Shown: positions 1 to 9,024 of the stretch, in pieces
Position numbering within the stretch: position 1 is the first letter of the stretch
Layout of the letters: every line of letters begins with the position of its first letter
Origin: SLSG01 sp964477035
Lineage (GTDB): Bacteria > Bacteroidota > Bacteroidia > Bacteroidales > UBA7960
Length of the DNA stretch: 64,000 nucleotides
Direction: 5' to 3'
Assembly: GCA_964477035.1 (NCBI GenBank)
Contig: CAYZCW010000002.1
Coordinates: forward strand, 62,001 to 126,000
Made by a program: the position numbers and the translations under genes
Notes under the pieces: generated by a model
The model's input: only the letters and a program-made list of their open reading frames with translations
What the model was told of the DNA's origin: nothing
The model's database searches: none

Positions 1-894
1 ATGAATTGGACGGGGGTCTACCCTGCATTGACCACCAAGTTTTATCCCGGGGGCGGCATCGACCTGGGCTCTTGCCTTCGGGGTGTGGATGCCCAGGTGG
101 AAGCCGGTGTCAGCGGATTGATCCTATCGGGCACCCTGGGGGAAGCCAGTGTGCTGAGCACCGATGAAAAGCGGTCCCTGACACGGGAGGTGGTCCGCCA
201 CCTCAACGGACGCCTGCCCGTGGTGGTGAACATCGCCGAAGGGGCCACGGATGAGGCCGTCAGGCGTGCAGCCGAGGCACGGGACGACGGGGCCTCCGGG
301 CTGATGATCCTGCCCCCCATGCGCTATACCGGGGACCACCGGGAGCTGGTGGCTTTTTTTAAGGAGGTGGCTTCCGCCACCAGCCTGCCCGTGATGATTT
401 ACAACAACCCGGTTGATTACAAAACCCTTGTGACTCCGGAGGTGTTTGATGAGCTGCTGCAGCTGGACCAGGTCCAGGCAGTCAAGGAGTCCACCCGGGA
501 TGTCTCCAACGTGACCCGGCTGATCGGTCGCTACGGAGACCGGCTCAAGGTGCTTTGCGGGGTGGACACCCTGGCCCTGGAAAGCTTTCTGCTTGGCGCC
601 CACGGCTGGGTGGCCGGGCTGGTGTGCGCTTTTCCCCGGGAAAGCGTGGCCCTGTTCAACCTGGCCAGGGCGGGCCGGCTTGCGGAAGCCGTGGCCCTGT
701 ACCGCTGGTTCATGCCCCTGCTCGAACTCGACATCCATCCCAAGCTGGTGCAGTACATCAAGCTGGCGGAACAAATGACCGGTCTGGGTACGGAGCATGT
801 CCGCAAACCGAGGCTGCCCCTGGAGGGGGAGGAGCGGGAGCGCATTCAGGCCATCATCAGGAAGGGATTGGAAACACGGCCTTCACTGGCATAA
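1..894 (+). CDS. DapA-family lyase, probable 1-pyrroline-4-hydroxy-2-carboxylate deaminase
   Basis: The 297-residue protein is a complete DHDPS/NAL-superfamily TIM barrel. Visible landmarks are the GTLGEA phosphate/carboxylate loop near residue 44, the catalytic Tyr134 in IYNNP and the Schiff-base Lys162 in AVKEST. DapA itself makes lysine precursors, but this gene is followed at once by an aldehyde dehydrogenase, a proline-racemase-family epimerase and a DAO-type oxidase, the exact set of the hydroxyproline pathway. I therefore infer that it deaminates and dehydrates 1-pyrroline-4-hydroxy-2-carboxylate to 2-oxoglutarate semialdehyde. The ATG is the first base of the window and the N-terminus (MNWTGVYPALTT) looks complete, so any promoter lies outside. 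The alternative is another DapA-family aldolase. Confidence 0.85.
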   Translation: MNWTGVYPALTTKFYPGGGIDLGSCLRGVDAQVEAGVSGLILSGTLGEASVLSTDEKRSLTREVVRHLNGRLPVVVNIAEGATDEAVRRAAEARDDGASGLMILPPMRYTGDHRELVAFFKEVASATSLPVMIYNNPVDYKTLVTPEVFDELLQLDQVQAVKESTRDVSNVTRLIGRYGDRLKVLCGVDTLALESFLLGAHGWVAGLVCAFPRESVALFNLARAGRLAEAVALYRWFMPLLELDIHPKLVQYIKLAEQMTGLGTEHVRKPRLPLEGEERERIQAIIRKGLETRPSLA

Positions 895-905
895 ATCAGG
901 AGGAT

Positions 906-2363
906 ATGAGACTGACAAAAAAAATATTTGAGCAGGCTGCTGCGGCCTTCCCCATATTCCGGAGGATCCCGGGCAGGGACCGTGCGGTCTTTTTGCGGGA
1001 GGTGGCGATGCGTATCGAGTCCCTGGGTCCCGTGCTGATCGACACCGCCGAGTCCGAGACCAGGCTGGGGGTCGCCCGCCTGGAGGGGGAACGGGCACGC
1101 ACCTGCAACCAGTTGAGGATGTTCGCCGAGCTGCTGGAGGAAGGCTCCTGGGTCGAAGCCGTGATTGATACGGCCATGCCTGCCCGGAAGCCGTTGCCCC
1201 GCCCGGACCTTCGCCGTCTGTTGGTTCCCCTGGGACCCGTGGCTGTTTTCGGTGCCGGCAATTTTCCCCTGGCTTTTTCCACAGCCGGGGGCGATACCGC
1301 CTCGGCCCTGGCTGCCGGCTGTCCCGTCATCTACAAGGAACACCCGGACCATCCCCGCACTTCCAGGCTGGTCGCCGGGGCCCTCAGGGAAGCCCTGGAG
1401 GCTAGTGGATTCCCCCAGGGCGTGTTCCAGGATGTGGAAGGGGGTCCCGAAACGGGACAGCAGCTGGTGGCACATCCCGTCGTGAAGGCCGTGGCATTCA
1501 CTGGTTCCCATGAGGGGGGCATGGCTATTTACAGGGCCGCCACCGGGCGGGCTGTTCCCATTCCGGTCTTTGCCGAGATGGGCAGTGTCAACCCGGTTTT
1601 CATCCTGCCGGAATGCCTTTCGGCCCACCCGGAACAACTGGCTCAGGAGGTCGCTGCTTCGGCCATGCTGGGGTGCGGGCAGTTCTGTACGAAGCCGGGA
1701 CTCGTATTCCATCCCTCCGGGGAAGGCAGCGGGGCATTCACCGCCGCCCTGGAAAAGGCCTTCCTGGAAGGGCCCTCCAAACCCATGCTCCAGGCCCGCA
1801 TTGCCACCAGGTACTACGATGCCCGCCGCGGGGTGCTGAAAGGGGCCGGGGTGAAGGCGCTGGTCGACCGCCCTGCAGACCCGCCCGGCGGGACGCCGTC
1901 CCTGGCCTCGGCCGGGCTCTCCGAATGGCTGGAAAATCCTGTCCTGCAACAGGAGGTGTTCGGCCCGTTCACCTTATTGGTGGCTTACCGGGACGCCTCC
2001 CAGCTGTTGGAGGCGGCAGAGGCCCTGCAAGGGCAGCTGACCTGTACCATCCGCGGATCAGAAAAGGAACTGGGGAACATGGCAGGACTGATCGATTCCT
2101 TGCGGGAGCGCTGCGGCCGGCTGCTGTTTTCAGGGGTGCCCACCGGGGTGGAGGTGGGACATGGGATGACCCACGGGGGACCCTTCCCGGCCACCACCGA
2201 TTCCAGGAGCACCTCGGTGGGCAGCGCGGCCATCAAACGCTTTGTCCGCCCGGTCACTTACCAGTCTGCGCCGGATGCCGTGCTGCCTCCTGAACTGCAG
2301 AACGCCAATCCCCTGGGCATCCTGCGCACGGTGAATGGCCGGGTGGGCAGTCAGGAACTGTAA
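906..2363 (+). CDS. NAD(P)-dependent aldehyde dehydrogenase, probable 2-oxoglutarate semialdehyde dehydrogenase
   Basis: A 485-residue ALDH-superfamily enzyme, of usual length for the family. It has the Rossmann motif GAGNFPLAF, the glycine motif FTGS, the general-base Glu224 in AEMGSVNP and the catalytic Cys261 in GQFCTKPG. The last two motifs are typical of the ketoglutarate-semialdehyde dehydrogenase clade. I chose the ATG at 906, which has an AGGAGG only two bases away. The open frame extends upstream through the previous gene, but no homolog would begin there. By context it oxidises the semialdehyde made by the upstream deaminase to 2-oxoglutarate, the last step of hydroxyproline catabolism. 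It starts 11 bp after the upstream gene. Confidence 0.87.
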   Translation: MRLTKKIFEQAAAAFPIFRRIPGRDRAVFLREVAMRIESLGPVLIDTAESETRLGVARLEGERARTCNQLRMFAELLEEGSWVEAVIDTAMPARKPLPRPDLRRLLVPLGPVAVFGAGNFPLAFSTAGGDTASALAAGCPVIYKEHPDHPRTSRLVAGALREALEASGFPQGVFQDVEGGPETGQQLVAHPVVKAVAFTGSHEGGMAIYRAATGRAVPIPVFAEMGSVNPVFILPECLSAHPEQLAQEVAASAMLGCGQFCTKPGLVFHPSGEGSGAFTAALEKAFLEGPSKPMLQARIATRYYDARRGVLKGAGVKALVDRPADPPGGTPSLASAGLSEWLENPVLQQEVFGPFTLLVAYRDASQLLEAAEALQGQLTCTIRGSEKELGNMAGLIDSLRERCGRLLFSGVPTGVEVGHGMTHGGPFPATTDSRSTSVGSAAIKRFVRPVTYQSAPDAVLPPELQNANPLGILRTVNGRVGSQEL

Positions 2364-2368
2364 ACGGG

Positions 2369-3376
2369 ATGCTTATGGCCAAAAGACGCTTTTTCTGCAT
2401 CGACGCCCACACCTGCGGCAATCCTGTGAGGCTGGTCGCTTCGGGCGGACCCCTGCTGCAAGGTGCCACCATGGGCGAGAAACGCCTGTGGTTTTTGCAG
2501 CACCGGGATGACATCCGAAAAGGCCTCATGTTTGAACCCCGGGGGCATGACATGATGTCCGGGGCCATCCTGTATCCCCCGTCCGACGACCGCCATGATG
2601 CCGCCATCCTGTTTATCGAAACCAGCGGTTGCCTGCCCATGTGCGGGCACGGCACCATCGGGGCGGTCACCATCGCCCTGGAGGAAGGGCTGGTGCATCC
2701 TGCCACGGAGGGTCTGCTGCGGCTCGAGACCCCTGCCGGGACGGTGACGGCACGGTACACCCGGGAAGGCCAGCGGATCGCCTCGGTCTGCATCACCAAT
2801 GTCCCTTCCTTCCTGGTGGAGCAGGACCTGCAGGTGGCGGTTCCCGGCCTCGGTACGGTCCGCCTGGATGTGGCCTATGGGGGCAATTTCTACGCCATCG
2901 TGGATCCCCAGCCCGGGTTTCCCGGGATCCAGGACTGCCGGGCCGACGACCTGATCCGTTGGGGCCGGGAGCTGCGCCGCGCCCTCAATGAGCGGCATTC
3001 TTTCCTGCACCCGGAAGATGCGGCCATACGGGGCCTGAGCCACGTGCAGTGGACGGGCAAACCCCTGCATGCCGGATCCACGGCGCGCAACGCGGTCTTC
3101 TACGGGGAAAAGGCCATCGACCGCTCCCCCTGCGGGACCGGCACATCGGCCCGGATGGCCCAATGGCACGCCCGGGGGTGGCTCCGGCCGGGCGAACCCT
3201 TTGTGCACGAGAGCATCATCGGATCGGTGTTTACCGGCACCATCGCCGGCACCACGACGGTGGCCGGACTTCAGGCCATCATTCCCACGGTGGAGGGCTG
3301 GGCGCGGGTTACCGGATACAACCACATCCTGCTGGATGAGGACGACCCTTATGTAACAGGTTTTCAAATTGTCTGA
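2369..3376 (+). CDS. Proline racemase family, probable 4-hydroxyproline 2-epimerase
   Basis: The 335-residue protein belongs to the cofactor-independent proline racemase family. Both catalytic cysteines of the two-base mechanism are present: Cys92 in MCGHGTIG and Cys255 in SPCGTGTSA. The second Cys argues against trans-3-hydroxyproline dehydratase, which carries Thr there. Operon partners (deaminase, semialdehyde dehydrogenase, D-amino-acid-type oxidase) favour epimerising trans-4-hydroxy-L-proline to cis-4-hydroxy-D-proline over proline racemisation. It starts five bases after the upstream stop. A second ATG two codons in (2375) could also be the start. Confidence 0.88.
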   Translation: MLMAKRRFFCIDAHTCGNPVRLVASGGPLLQGATMGEKRLWFLQHRDDIRKGLMFEPRGHDMMSGAILYPPSDDRHDAAILFIETSGCLPMCGHGTIGAVTIALEEGLVHPATEGLLRLETPAGTVTARYTREGQRIASVCITNVPSFLVEQDLQVAVPGLGTVRLDVAYGGNFYAIVDPQPGFPGIQDCRADDLIRWGRELRRALNERHSFLHPEDAAIRGLSHVQWTGKPLHAGSTARNAVFYGEKAIDRSPCGTGTSARMAQWHARGWLRPGEPFVHESIIGSVFTGTIAGTTTVAGLQAIIPTVEGWARVTGYNHILLDEDDPYVTGFQIV

Positions 3377-3380
3377 TCCT

Positions 3381-4631
3381 ATGGCGCCGGTGGTGATTGT
3401 CGGGGGAGGAGTGATCGGTCTGTTCGCGGCATACAGCCTGCGCAGGGCCGGACTGGAAGTGTTGGTGGTGGACCGCGGCGAGGAAGGCGGCAACTGCTCT
3501 GCAGGCAATGCCGGCATGGTGGTGCCGAGCCACGTCATTCCACTAGCGGCCCCCGGGGTCGTGATCAAGGGGCTCAGGTGGCTGGGGTCGGCAGACAGCC
3601 CCTTCAGCATCCGGTTCGGGTCGGACAGGGCGTTGTGGGACTGGGCCTGGCGTTTCTACCGGGCTTCCAGCCGCCACCACGTGCATGCCTCCATCCCCCA
3701 CCTGATGGCCCTCGGGCTCTACAGCCGCCGTCTGTACGGGGAGTTCATGGAAAGGCACCGGGAGGAGGGCCTTTTCTGGAGCGAGCGTGGCCTGTTGCTG
3801 GTGTACCGAAGCAGGCAGGGGGAAAGGGAAGAAACCCGGGCCGCTGCCCTGGTCCGGCAGGCCGGACTGAAGGCGGAGGTCTGTGGTCCCCGGGAAGCGC
3901 AGGCCCTGGAACCGGCCCTGTCCGGAAACATCCGCGGCGCCGTCTGGTACCCCGATGACGCCCTGCTGTTGCCTTCCTCCCTGCTGGCCTTTTTGCACCG
4001 CCACCTCAGGGAGGCCGGGGTCCGTTTTATTCAGGGGCAGGAGGTGGTGTCGGTGAGGGGGATGGACCGGCACATTGTCTCGGTCCGCACCCGGCAGGAA
4101 GAGTTGGCATGCAGTCACCTGGTGGTGGCCTCCGGGGTATGGTCGGCCGCCCTGGCCCGCCAGCTGGGGGTGAACCTGCCCCTGCAGCCCGGCAAAGGCT
4201 ACAGTTTCGGCATTCCGAACCACCTGGGCCTGCAGCAGCCTGCGATCCTGTCGGAACGAAAGGTCACCATCTCCCCCTACGGGAACATGGTCCGGCTGGG
4301 TGGCACCATGGAGGTCGGTGCCCGGCCTGCCTCCATCAGCCGGCCCCGCTTGCAGGGCATTGCCGGGGCGATGGCCCTGTATTTTGACGGGGGGGGCATA
4401 CGGGTTCCGGAGACCGCCTCCGTCTGGAGCGGACTGCGGCCGCTTTCTCCCGACGGACTGCCTTACATAGGTCCTGCTTCCCCGTGGGCGAATGTCCTGT
4501 TTGCCACGGGGCACAGCATGATGGGGGTGAGTCTGGCGCCAGCCACGGGAGAATTGCTTGCCGCCATGGTCCGCGGAGACCGCCCGCCGTTTCCGGTGCA
4601 GCCTTTTTCCCCCGACCGTTATGCCCGCTGA
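3381..4631 (+). CDS. FAD-dependent oxidoreductase (DAO family), probable D-hydroxyproline dehydrogenase
   Basis: A 416-residue DAO/DadA-like flavoprotein. The N-terminus carries the dinucleotide motif VVIVGGGVIGL followed by an acidic strand end (VVDRGEEGG). The C-terminal half has the FAD-contacting GLRPLSPDGLPYIG segment and ATGHSMMGVSLAPATG. In this operon it should oxidise cis-4-hydroxy-D-proline to 1-pyrroline-4-hydroxy-2-carboxylate, feeding the first gene. I prefer the ATG at 3381. An in-frame TTG at 3369 would overlap the previous stop and adds only four residues. The gene ends six bases before the convergent DPP IV-like gene. Confidence 0.86.
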   Translation: MAPVVIVGGGVIGLFAAYSLRRAGLEVLVVDRGEEGGNCSAGNAGMVVPSHVIPLAAPGVVIKGLRWLGSADSPFSIRFGSDRALWDWAWRFYRASSRHHVHASIPHLMALGLYSRRLYGEFMERHREEGLFWSERGLLLVYRSRQGEREETRAAALVRQAGLKAEVCGPREAQALEPALSGNIRGAVWYPDDALLLPSSLLAFLHRHLREAGVRFIQGQEVVSVRGMDRHIVSVRTRQEELACSHLVVASGVWSAALARQLGVNLPLQPGKGYSFGIPNHLGLQQPAILSERKVTISPYGNMVRLGGTMEVGARPASISRPRLQGIAGAMALYFDGGGIRVPETASVWSGLRPLSPDGLPYIGPASPWANVLFATGHSMMGVSLAPATGELLAAMVRGDRPPFPVQPFSPDRYAR

Positions 4632-4637
4632 TTAGGT

Positions 4638-6905
4638 CTACCGGCCGTCCCTGCCCTCCCGGGGAAGGGGGCCCGCAGGCAGGTGCCTTTCCCAGAAGCG
4701 CGCCATGGAGCGTCGCAGGTGGAGGGCGGTGTTTTCCCGCTCACTGATGCCGTGGGCCCGCATGGGGTAGGCCAGCATCTGGAACAGTTTGTTTTCTGCG
4801 ATGAGTTTGTCGGCCAGCATCTCCAGGCTTTGGTAATGGACATTGTCATCGGCCGTGCCGTGGATCAGCAGCAGCTCCCCTTCCAGCCGGCCGCTGTGGG
4901 TGATCGGGGAGCCGTCCCGGTAGCCTTCCGGATTGCCCTGGGGCAGGCCCATATAGCGTTCCTGGTAGACGGTGTTGTAGAGCCTCTGGTCGGAGACAAA
5001 GGCCACGGCAATGCCGGCCTTGTACAGATCGGGATAACGGAACAGGCAGTTGAGGGTCATGGAACCTCCCCCGCTCCAACCCCAGATGCCGATGCGCTCC
5101 GGATCGATGAAGGGAAAGGCTTGCATCATCGACCGGGCTGCGGCAGCCTGCTCATGGGTGGCCAGGATGCCGATCTGTCCGTAGATGCTTTTCCGCCACT
5201 GGCTGCCCCGGGGGGTGTTGGTGCCCGAGTTGTCGATGCTGGCCACCAGGTAGCCTTGTGCCGCCAGGTACTCATGCCACAGGTCGCCGCCTCCCCAGTT
5301 GTCCTGCACCGTCGCCGAAGCCGGTTCCCCGTAAACATAGAAAATCAAAGGGTATTTCATGTCCGGATCAAAATCCGGGGGCTTGATCAACCAGGCATCC
5401 AGCTCCTGGGCACCGGCCTGCACCCGGAAGAATTCCTTGCCGGACAGCCGGTATTGTTTCAGTTCTTCCACAAGGGCGGCATTGTCCACATAGGTCCGGA
5501 TATCCTGGTGCTCCGGCAGCCGGACCAGGGAGGTCACGGGCGGGCGGGTGCTGCCCTCCCAGGTATGGATGGCGTAGCGGGCATCCGGGGAGAGCTGGTA
5601 GCGGTGCTGCCCGGGCTGGTCCGCCGGGCTGATCCGCTCGGGGCGGCCCCGTCCGTCCAGGCGGCTGCGGAACAGGTAACGCTGCAGGGGGTTGTCCGGG
5701 GAAGCCATATAGTATACGTAGCCTTCCTCCGTATCGATGTGCCGGATGCCGATCACATCAAAGGCGCCACGGGTGACGGGTCTGAGGGCACCGCCCTCTC
5801 TGGGCAGCAGGTAGATGTGGCGCCACCCGTCCCCTTCGCTCGTCCAGGTCACGTGCTGCCCGTCCGGCAGCCATACAGCATCGTCTACGGCCTCCACCCA
5901 GCTGTTGTTGGCCTCGGTATGGATTTTGCGCAGGGACATATCCCGGCTGTCTGCCACCCAGACCGTATTCTGGTTCTGCAGGCGGTTCATTTGCTGGACC
6001 AGGAGTTCGCGGGAGTCCGGGATGTAGTCCATGCGCACCAGGTAGTTGTCCCTGGGGTCCCCGGGAAAGTCAAACCAGCGTGTCTGGCCTCCCGTGGCAA
6101 GAACCACCCCGATCCGCACGGCCGAATTGGTTGTGCCTGCCTTGGGGTAGGGCAGGGGGATCAGGCTGGCATAAACCGAGTCGATGTTGTTGACCATGTA
6201 AAAGGTGCCGGTCCCTTCCGTGTCGGAATGCCAGTAGGCGATCTCCTGCCCGTCAGGACTCCAGCGGAAACCGTCCCGGCAACCCCAGTCTTCCTCATAC
6301 ACCCAGTCGAAGGTGCCGTTGATGAACCGCTCGCTCCCGTCGAAGGTCAGACGCGTGATGGCCATTTGATCCAGGTCCTCCACATACAGGTCATGCCGGC
6401 TCACATAGGCCACCCTGCTGCCGTCCGGGGAGAACTTGGCGAACATCAGGGAGGCATCCTCCAGTTCCTGGCCCAGCCGGTGCAGGCCCCCTCGGCGCAG
6501 GTCAAGCACCCAGTAGTCGCCCCGGGTGTTGTAGCGCCAGACCCTCCTGGTATTGGTGAACAGGAGCACCTTATCCCCTTCACCGGACCAGTCGAAGCCG
6601 GCCACCCGCAAGGGCTTGTCCGCTCCCGGGGGCACCAGGCTTTCCGAGCCGATCATCACCTCCCGTTTGCCTGTGCCAGGGTCGACCAGCACCAGGTCCT
6701 GCCCTCCGGTATCCTCATTGTCTTCAAGGACGACATAGCCGCGCCCGTCCTGCATCCAGGTCATGGAAGGCGGGCGCTCTCCGCGCAGGATGCCGTCTCT
6801 GTAAATGCTTTCCAGGCTGAGCGGCCGGGTTTCCTGTCCGAAGGTTTGCGGGCCCTGAAATATGGCGAGAAACAAGGCCGCGAGCAGCAATGTGATTGGT
6901 TTCAT
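4638..6905 (-). CDS. Dipeptidyl-peptidase IV-like serine peptidase (family S9)
   Basis: A 755-residue exported S9B peptidase. It has a signal peptide (residues 1 to about 23), an eight-bladed propeller region containing the Glu pair in DWVYEEDW that in DPP IV holds the substrate N-terminus, and an alpha/beta-hydrolase domain with Ser611 in GWSGGGS, the Asp in HGTADDN and the His in RAHGIS. Family members remove X-Pro (and often X-Hyp) dipeptides from peptide N-termini in the periplasm. It is the last gene of a minus-strand block with GH97 and a symporter and is convergent with the hydroxyproline operon, suggesting it supplies Pro/Hyp dipeptides to that pathway. The family is certain; substrate choice is inferred. 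Confidence 0.9.
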   Translation of the reverse strand: MKPITLLLAALFLAIFQGPQTFGQETRPLSLESIYRDGILRGERPPSMTWMQDGRGYVVLEDNEDTGGQDLVLVDPGTGKREVMIGSESLVPPGADKPLRVAGFDWSGEGDKVLLFTNTRRVWRYNTRGDYWVLDLRRGGLHRLGQELEDASLMFAKFSPDGSRVAYVSRHDLYVEDLDQMAITRLTFDGSERFINGTFDWVYEEDWGCRDGFRWSPDGQEIAYWHSDTEGTGTFYMVNNIDSVYASLIPLPYPKAGTTNSAVRIGVVLATGGQTRWFDFPGDPRDNYLVRMDYIPDSRELLVQQMNRLQNQNTVWVADSRDMSLRKIHTEANNSWVEAVDDAVWLPDGQHVTWTSEGDGWRHIYLLPREGGALRPVTRGAFDVIGIRHIDTEEGYVYYMASPDNPLQRYLFRSRLDGRGRPERISPADQPGQHRYQLSPDARYAIHTWEGSTRPPVTSLVRLPEHQDIRTYVDNAALVEELKQYRLSGKEFFRVQAGAQELDAWLIKPPDFDPDMKYPLIFYVYGEPASATVQDNWGGGDLWHEYLAAQGYLVASIDNSGTNTPRGSQWRKSIYGQIGILATHEQAAAARSMMQAFPFIDPERIGIWGWSGGGSMTLNCLFRYPDLYKAGIAVAFVSDQRLYNTVYQERYMGLPQGNPEGYRDGSPITHSGRLEGELLLIHGTADDNVHYQSLEMLADKLIAENKLFQMLAYPMRAHGISERENTALHLRRSMARFWERHLPAGPLPREGRDGR

Positions 6906-6974
6906 GGGGATATGGTTTAAATGTTTCGTCGGATGTGCATCTGCCCCCCTGGCGTGAGGGGCCCTGATGGGGCC

Positions 6975-8951
6975 TTATTCGTTGGGGTGCATCGGGCTCA
7001 GGATGCCCAGCCAGCCTCCGCCCGGCATCAGCCGGATCCGGAGGGGCTCCCCGCCCTGGATGGAGCGGCTGCCGATGCGGTGGTCCGACGCCTGCCGGTC
7101 GGCATTGGGCCCATCCTCAATGAATTCGAGCCGGTAACTTCCTTCTTTTAGGAAGGAGGTGTCGATCACCATGTCCCGGGCCTCCCAGTCTGTCATGACC
7201 CCGATGTACCAGGTACCGTCCTTTTCCCGCGCCACCGCGGCATGTCGCCCCGGCTCCGAAGGCAGGCCCAGGCTGCGGTCCCACACCACCGGAATGCGGG
7301 AGATGAAACGGGTGTAGCGGGGTTCCCGGAGGTAGTTGGAGGGATTGTCGGCCAGCATCTGCATCGGGCTTTCATACAGCACGTACATGGCTGCCTGGTG
7401 GGCCCGGGTGCCCTGGCTCATGGGCTCGGTGTACCGGATGCGGAAATTGTCTTTCGTGGCGTTGATCATGGCCCCGGGGGTATAGTCCATCGGGCCGGCC
7501 ACCATGCGGGTGAAAGGCAGGGTCGCATTATGGGCCGGGGTGATTTCCTCGCTCCATTTGTGGTTTTCCAGTCCCCTGACCCCCTCATAGGTAAGCACGT
7601 TGGGATACTTGCGATTCAGCCCGACCGGTTTAAAGGCTCCGTGAAAATTGACCAGAAGCTGGCGTTCGGCGGCAGCCCGTGCCACCCGCTCGTAATAGTT
7701 GACCATGTCCTGGTCGGCACGCACCATGAAGTCCACCTTGATGCCGCTGGCTCCCCAGCCGGCGAACCGGTCGAGGGTCGCCTCCAGGTCCCGGTCCAGG
7801 GCGTTCCAAAGCACCCACAGCACGATGCCCACCTGCTTTTCCCGGGCGTAGGCAAACAATTCTTCCAGGTCAAGACCCGGTGCCGGTCCGCTGAGGTCCA
7901 GGGTGGATGCGGACCATCCCTCATCCAGGATGATGTATTCCAGGCCGAATTCCGAGGCGAAGTCGATATAGTATTTATAGGTGTCCGTATTGATTCCGGC
8001 GCGAAAATCCACCCCGTAAACATTGTTGGCGTTCCACCAGTCCCAGGCCACCTTGCCCGGCCTGATCCAGGAAGTATCAGCGATCACATTGGGGGAGGAC
8101 AGCTGGAAAACCAGTTCATTCTCCAGCAGCCTCTCCGCTTCCTCAGCGATCATCATGACCCGCCAGGGAAAGGGGCGGCTGCCGCCGGTGGCGGCCAGGT
8201 AATCCTGCTGCCGGAGGATGACCTCCTGCCGGTCTCCGCGGGTCACCGAGGAAGCGATGGCGGGTGGGAACACCCCCGTGAGCAGGTTGGTGCCGGTGCC
8301 CGACAGAAACAGGTTGGGGTAGTCGTACAGGTCGGCCTCGGTGATCAGGAGCAGGGTCGACCGGCCGGTTTCAACCAGGAAGGGAAGGGCTCCGTACTGG
8401 TCTGCCCCGAGTCCGTTGAGGCGGATGTCCTGGTACAGGTTCTCGAAATGCGACTGGAACGTGGGACTGCTTTCGGCGGGCCAGAAGAGCCGGTGGTTGG
8501 CCTCGAAATGGAAGCCGACGGTCTCGTCCGCGACATGCAGGGGCCGTTCACCCAGGGAGGTCACGAAACGATAGGCCACCCCGTGGTCGTAAGCCCTGAA
8601 TTCCACCCGGTAATCCCCCTGGAAATGCAGGATGAGTTCGTTGTAACGGTCCCTGATACGCCGGTTCTTAACGGGCACGACCGGATGGATCCAATCATCC
8701 ACCTGCCGGGATTGGGTCCGCCTGACCACCGGATGGTGGCCTAATTGGTGCCCGCTGGAGAAAGCCATGCCCATGGGGGAGGGCAGCAGCAGGCATTCGG
8801 TATCCAGGAACACCGACCAGGTCAGCTGGTCCGAGGCTTCCACCCGGACCAGGATGCGGTCATCGGGTGAACGCAGTTCATAGCCGCCGGCCTGTCCGGC
8901 GAAAGGCATCAGCAGCAGGGCGAAGAGGATCAGGGAACGGACGTTTTTCAT
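6975..8951 (-). CDS. Glycoside hydrolase family 97, probably a retaining alpha-galactosidase type
   Basis: A 658-residue secreted enzyme with a signal peptide (1-21), an N-terminal beta-sandwich, a central (beta/alpha)8 barrel beginning near WDWWNANNVYGVDF, and a C-terminal beta domain. GIKVDFM places an Asp (residue 407) where retaining GH97 alpha-galactosidases have their nucleophile. As I recall, inverting SusB-type alpha-glucosidases lack this Asp, so alpha-galactosidase is the better guess. It lies between a Na+ symporter (73 bp upstream) and the DPP IV-like gene (69 bp downstream), all in one direction. Extensin serines carry single alpha-galactose residues, a fitting substrate in this context, but that is inference. 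Confidence 0.85.
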   Translation of the reverse strand: MKNVRSLILFALLLMPFAGQAGGYELRSPDDRILVRVEASDQLTWSVFLDTECLLLPSPMGMAFSSGHQLGHHPVVRRTQSRQVDDWIHPVVPVKNRRIRDRYNELILHFQGDYRVEFRAYDHGVAYRFVTSLGERPLHVADETVGFHFEANHRLFWPAESSPTFQSHFENLYQDIRLNGLGADQYGALPFLVETGRSTLLLITEADLYDYPNLFLSGTGTNLLTGVFPPAIASSVTRGDRQEVILRQQDYLAATGGSRPFPWRVMMIAEEAERLLENELVFQLSSPNVIADTSWIRPGKVAWDWWNANNVYGVDFRAGINTDTYKYYIDFASEFGLEYIILDEGWSASTLDLSGPAPGLDLEELFAYAREKQVGIVLWVLWNALDRDLEATLDRFAGWGASGIKVDFMVRADQDMVNYYERVARAAAERQLLVNFHGAFKPVGLNRKYPNVLTYEGVRGLENHKWSEEITPAHNATLPFTRMVAGPMDYTPGAMINATKDNFRIRYTEPMSQGTRAHQAAMYVLYESPMQMLADNPSNYLREPRYTRFISRIPVVWDRSLGLPSEPGRHAAVAREKDGTWYIGVMTDWEARDMVIDTSFLKEGSYRLEFIEDGPNADRQASDHRIGSRSIQGGEPLRIRLMPGGGWLGILSPMHPNE

Positions 8952-9024
8952 GGAGAGGGTGTTGGGTTGTGACGAAGGGATACCGGCCGGTCCGGATCCG
9001 GGGGGCGGGCCGGCCGGCAGCGCA

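Noticed and set aside
1..894. Reading the first gene as dapA of lysine biosynthesis
   Set aside because: Its operon partners are the hydroxyproline-degradation enzymes, and no lysine biosynthesis gene adjoins it.
4683..6920. 745-codon open frame antisense to the DPP IV-like gene
   Set aside because: A by-product of GC-rich codon use on the opposite strand; no family motif and the sense frame has all catalytic residues.
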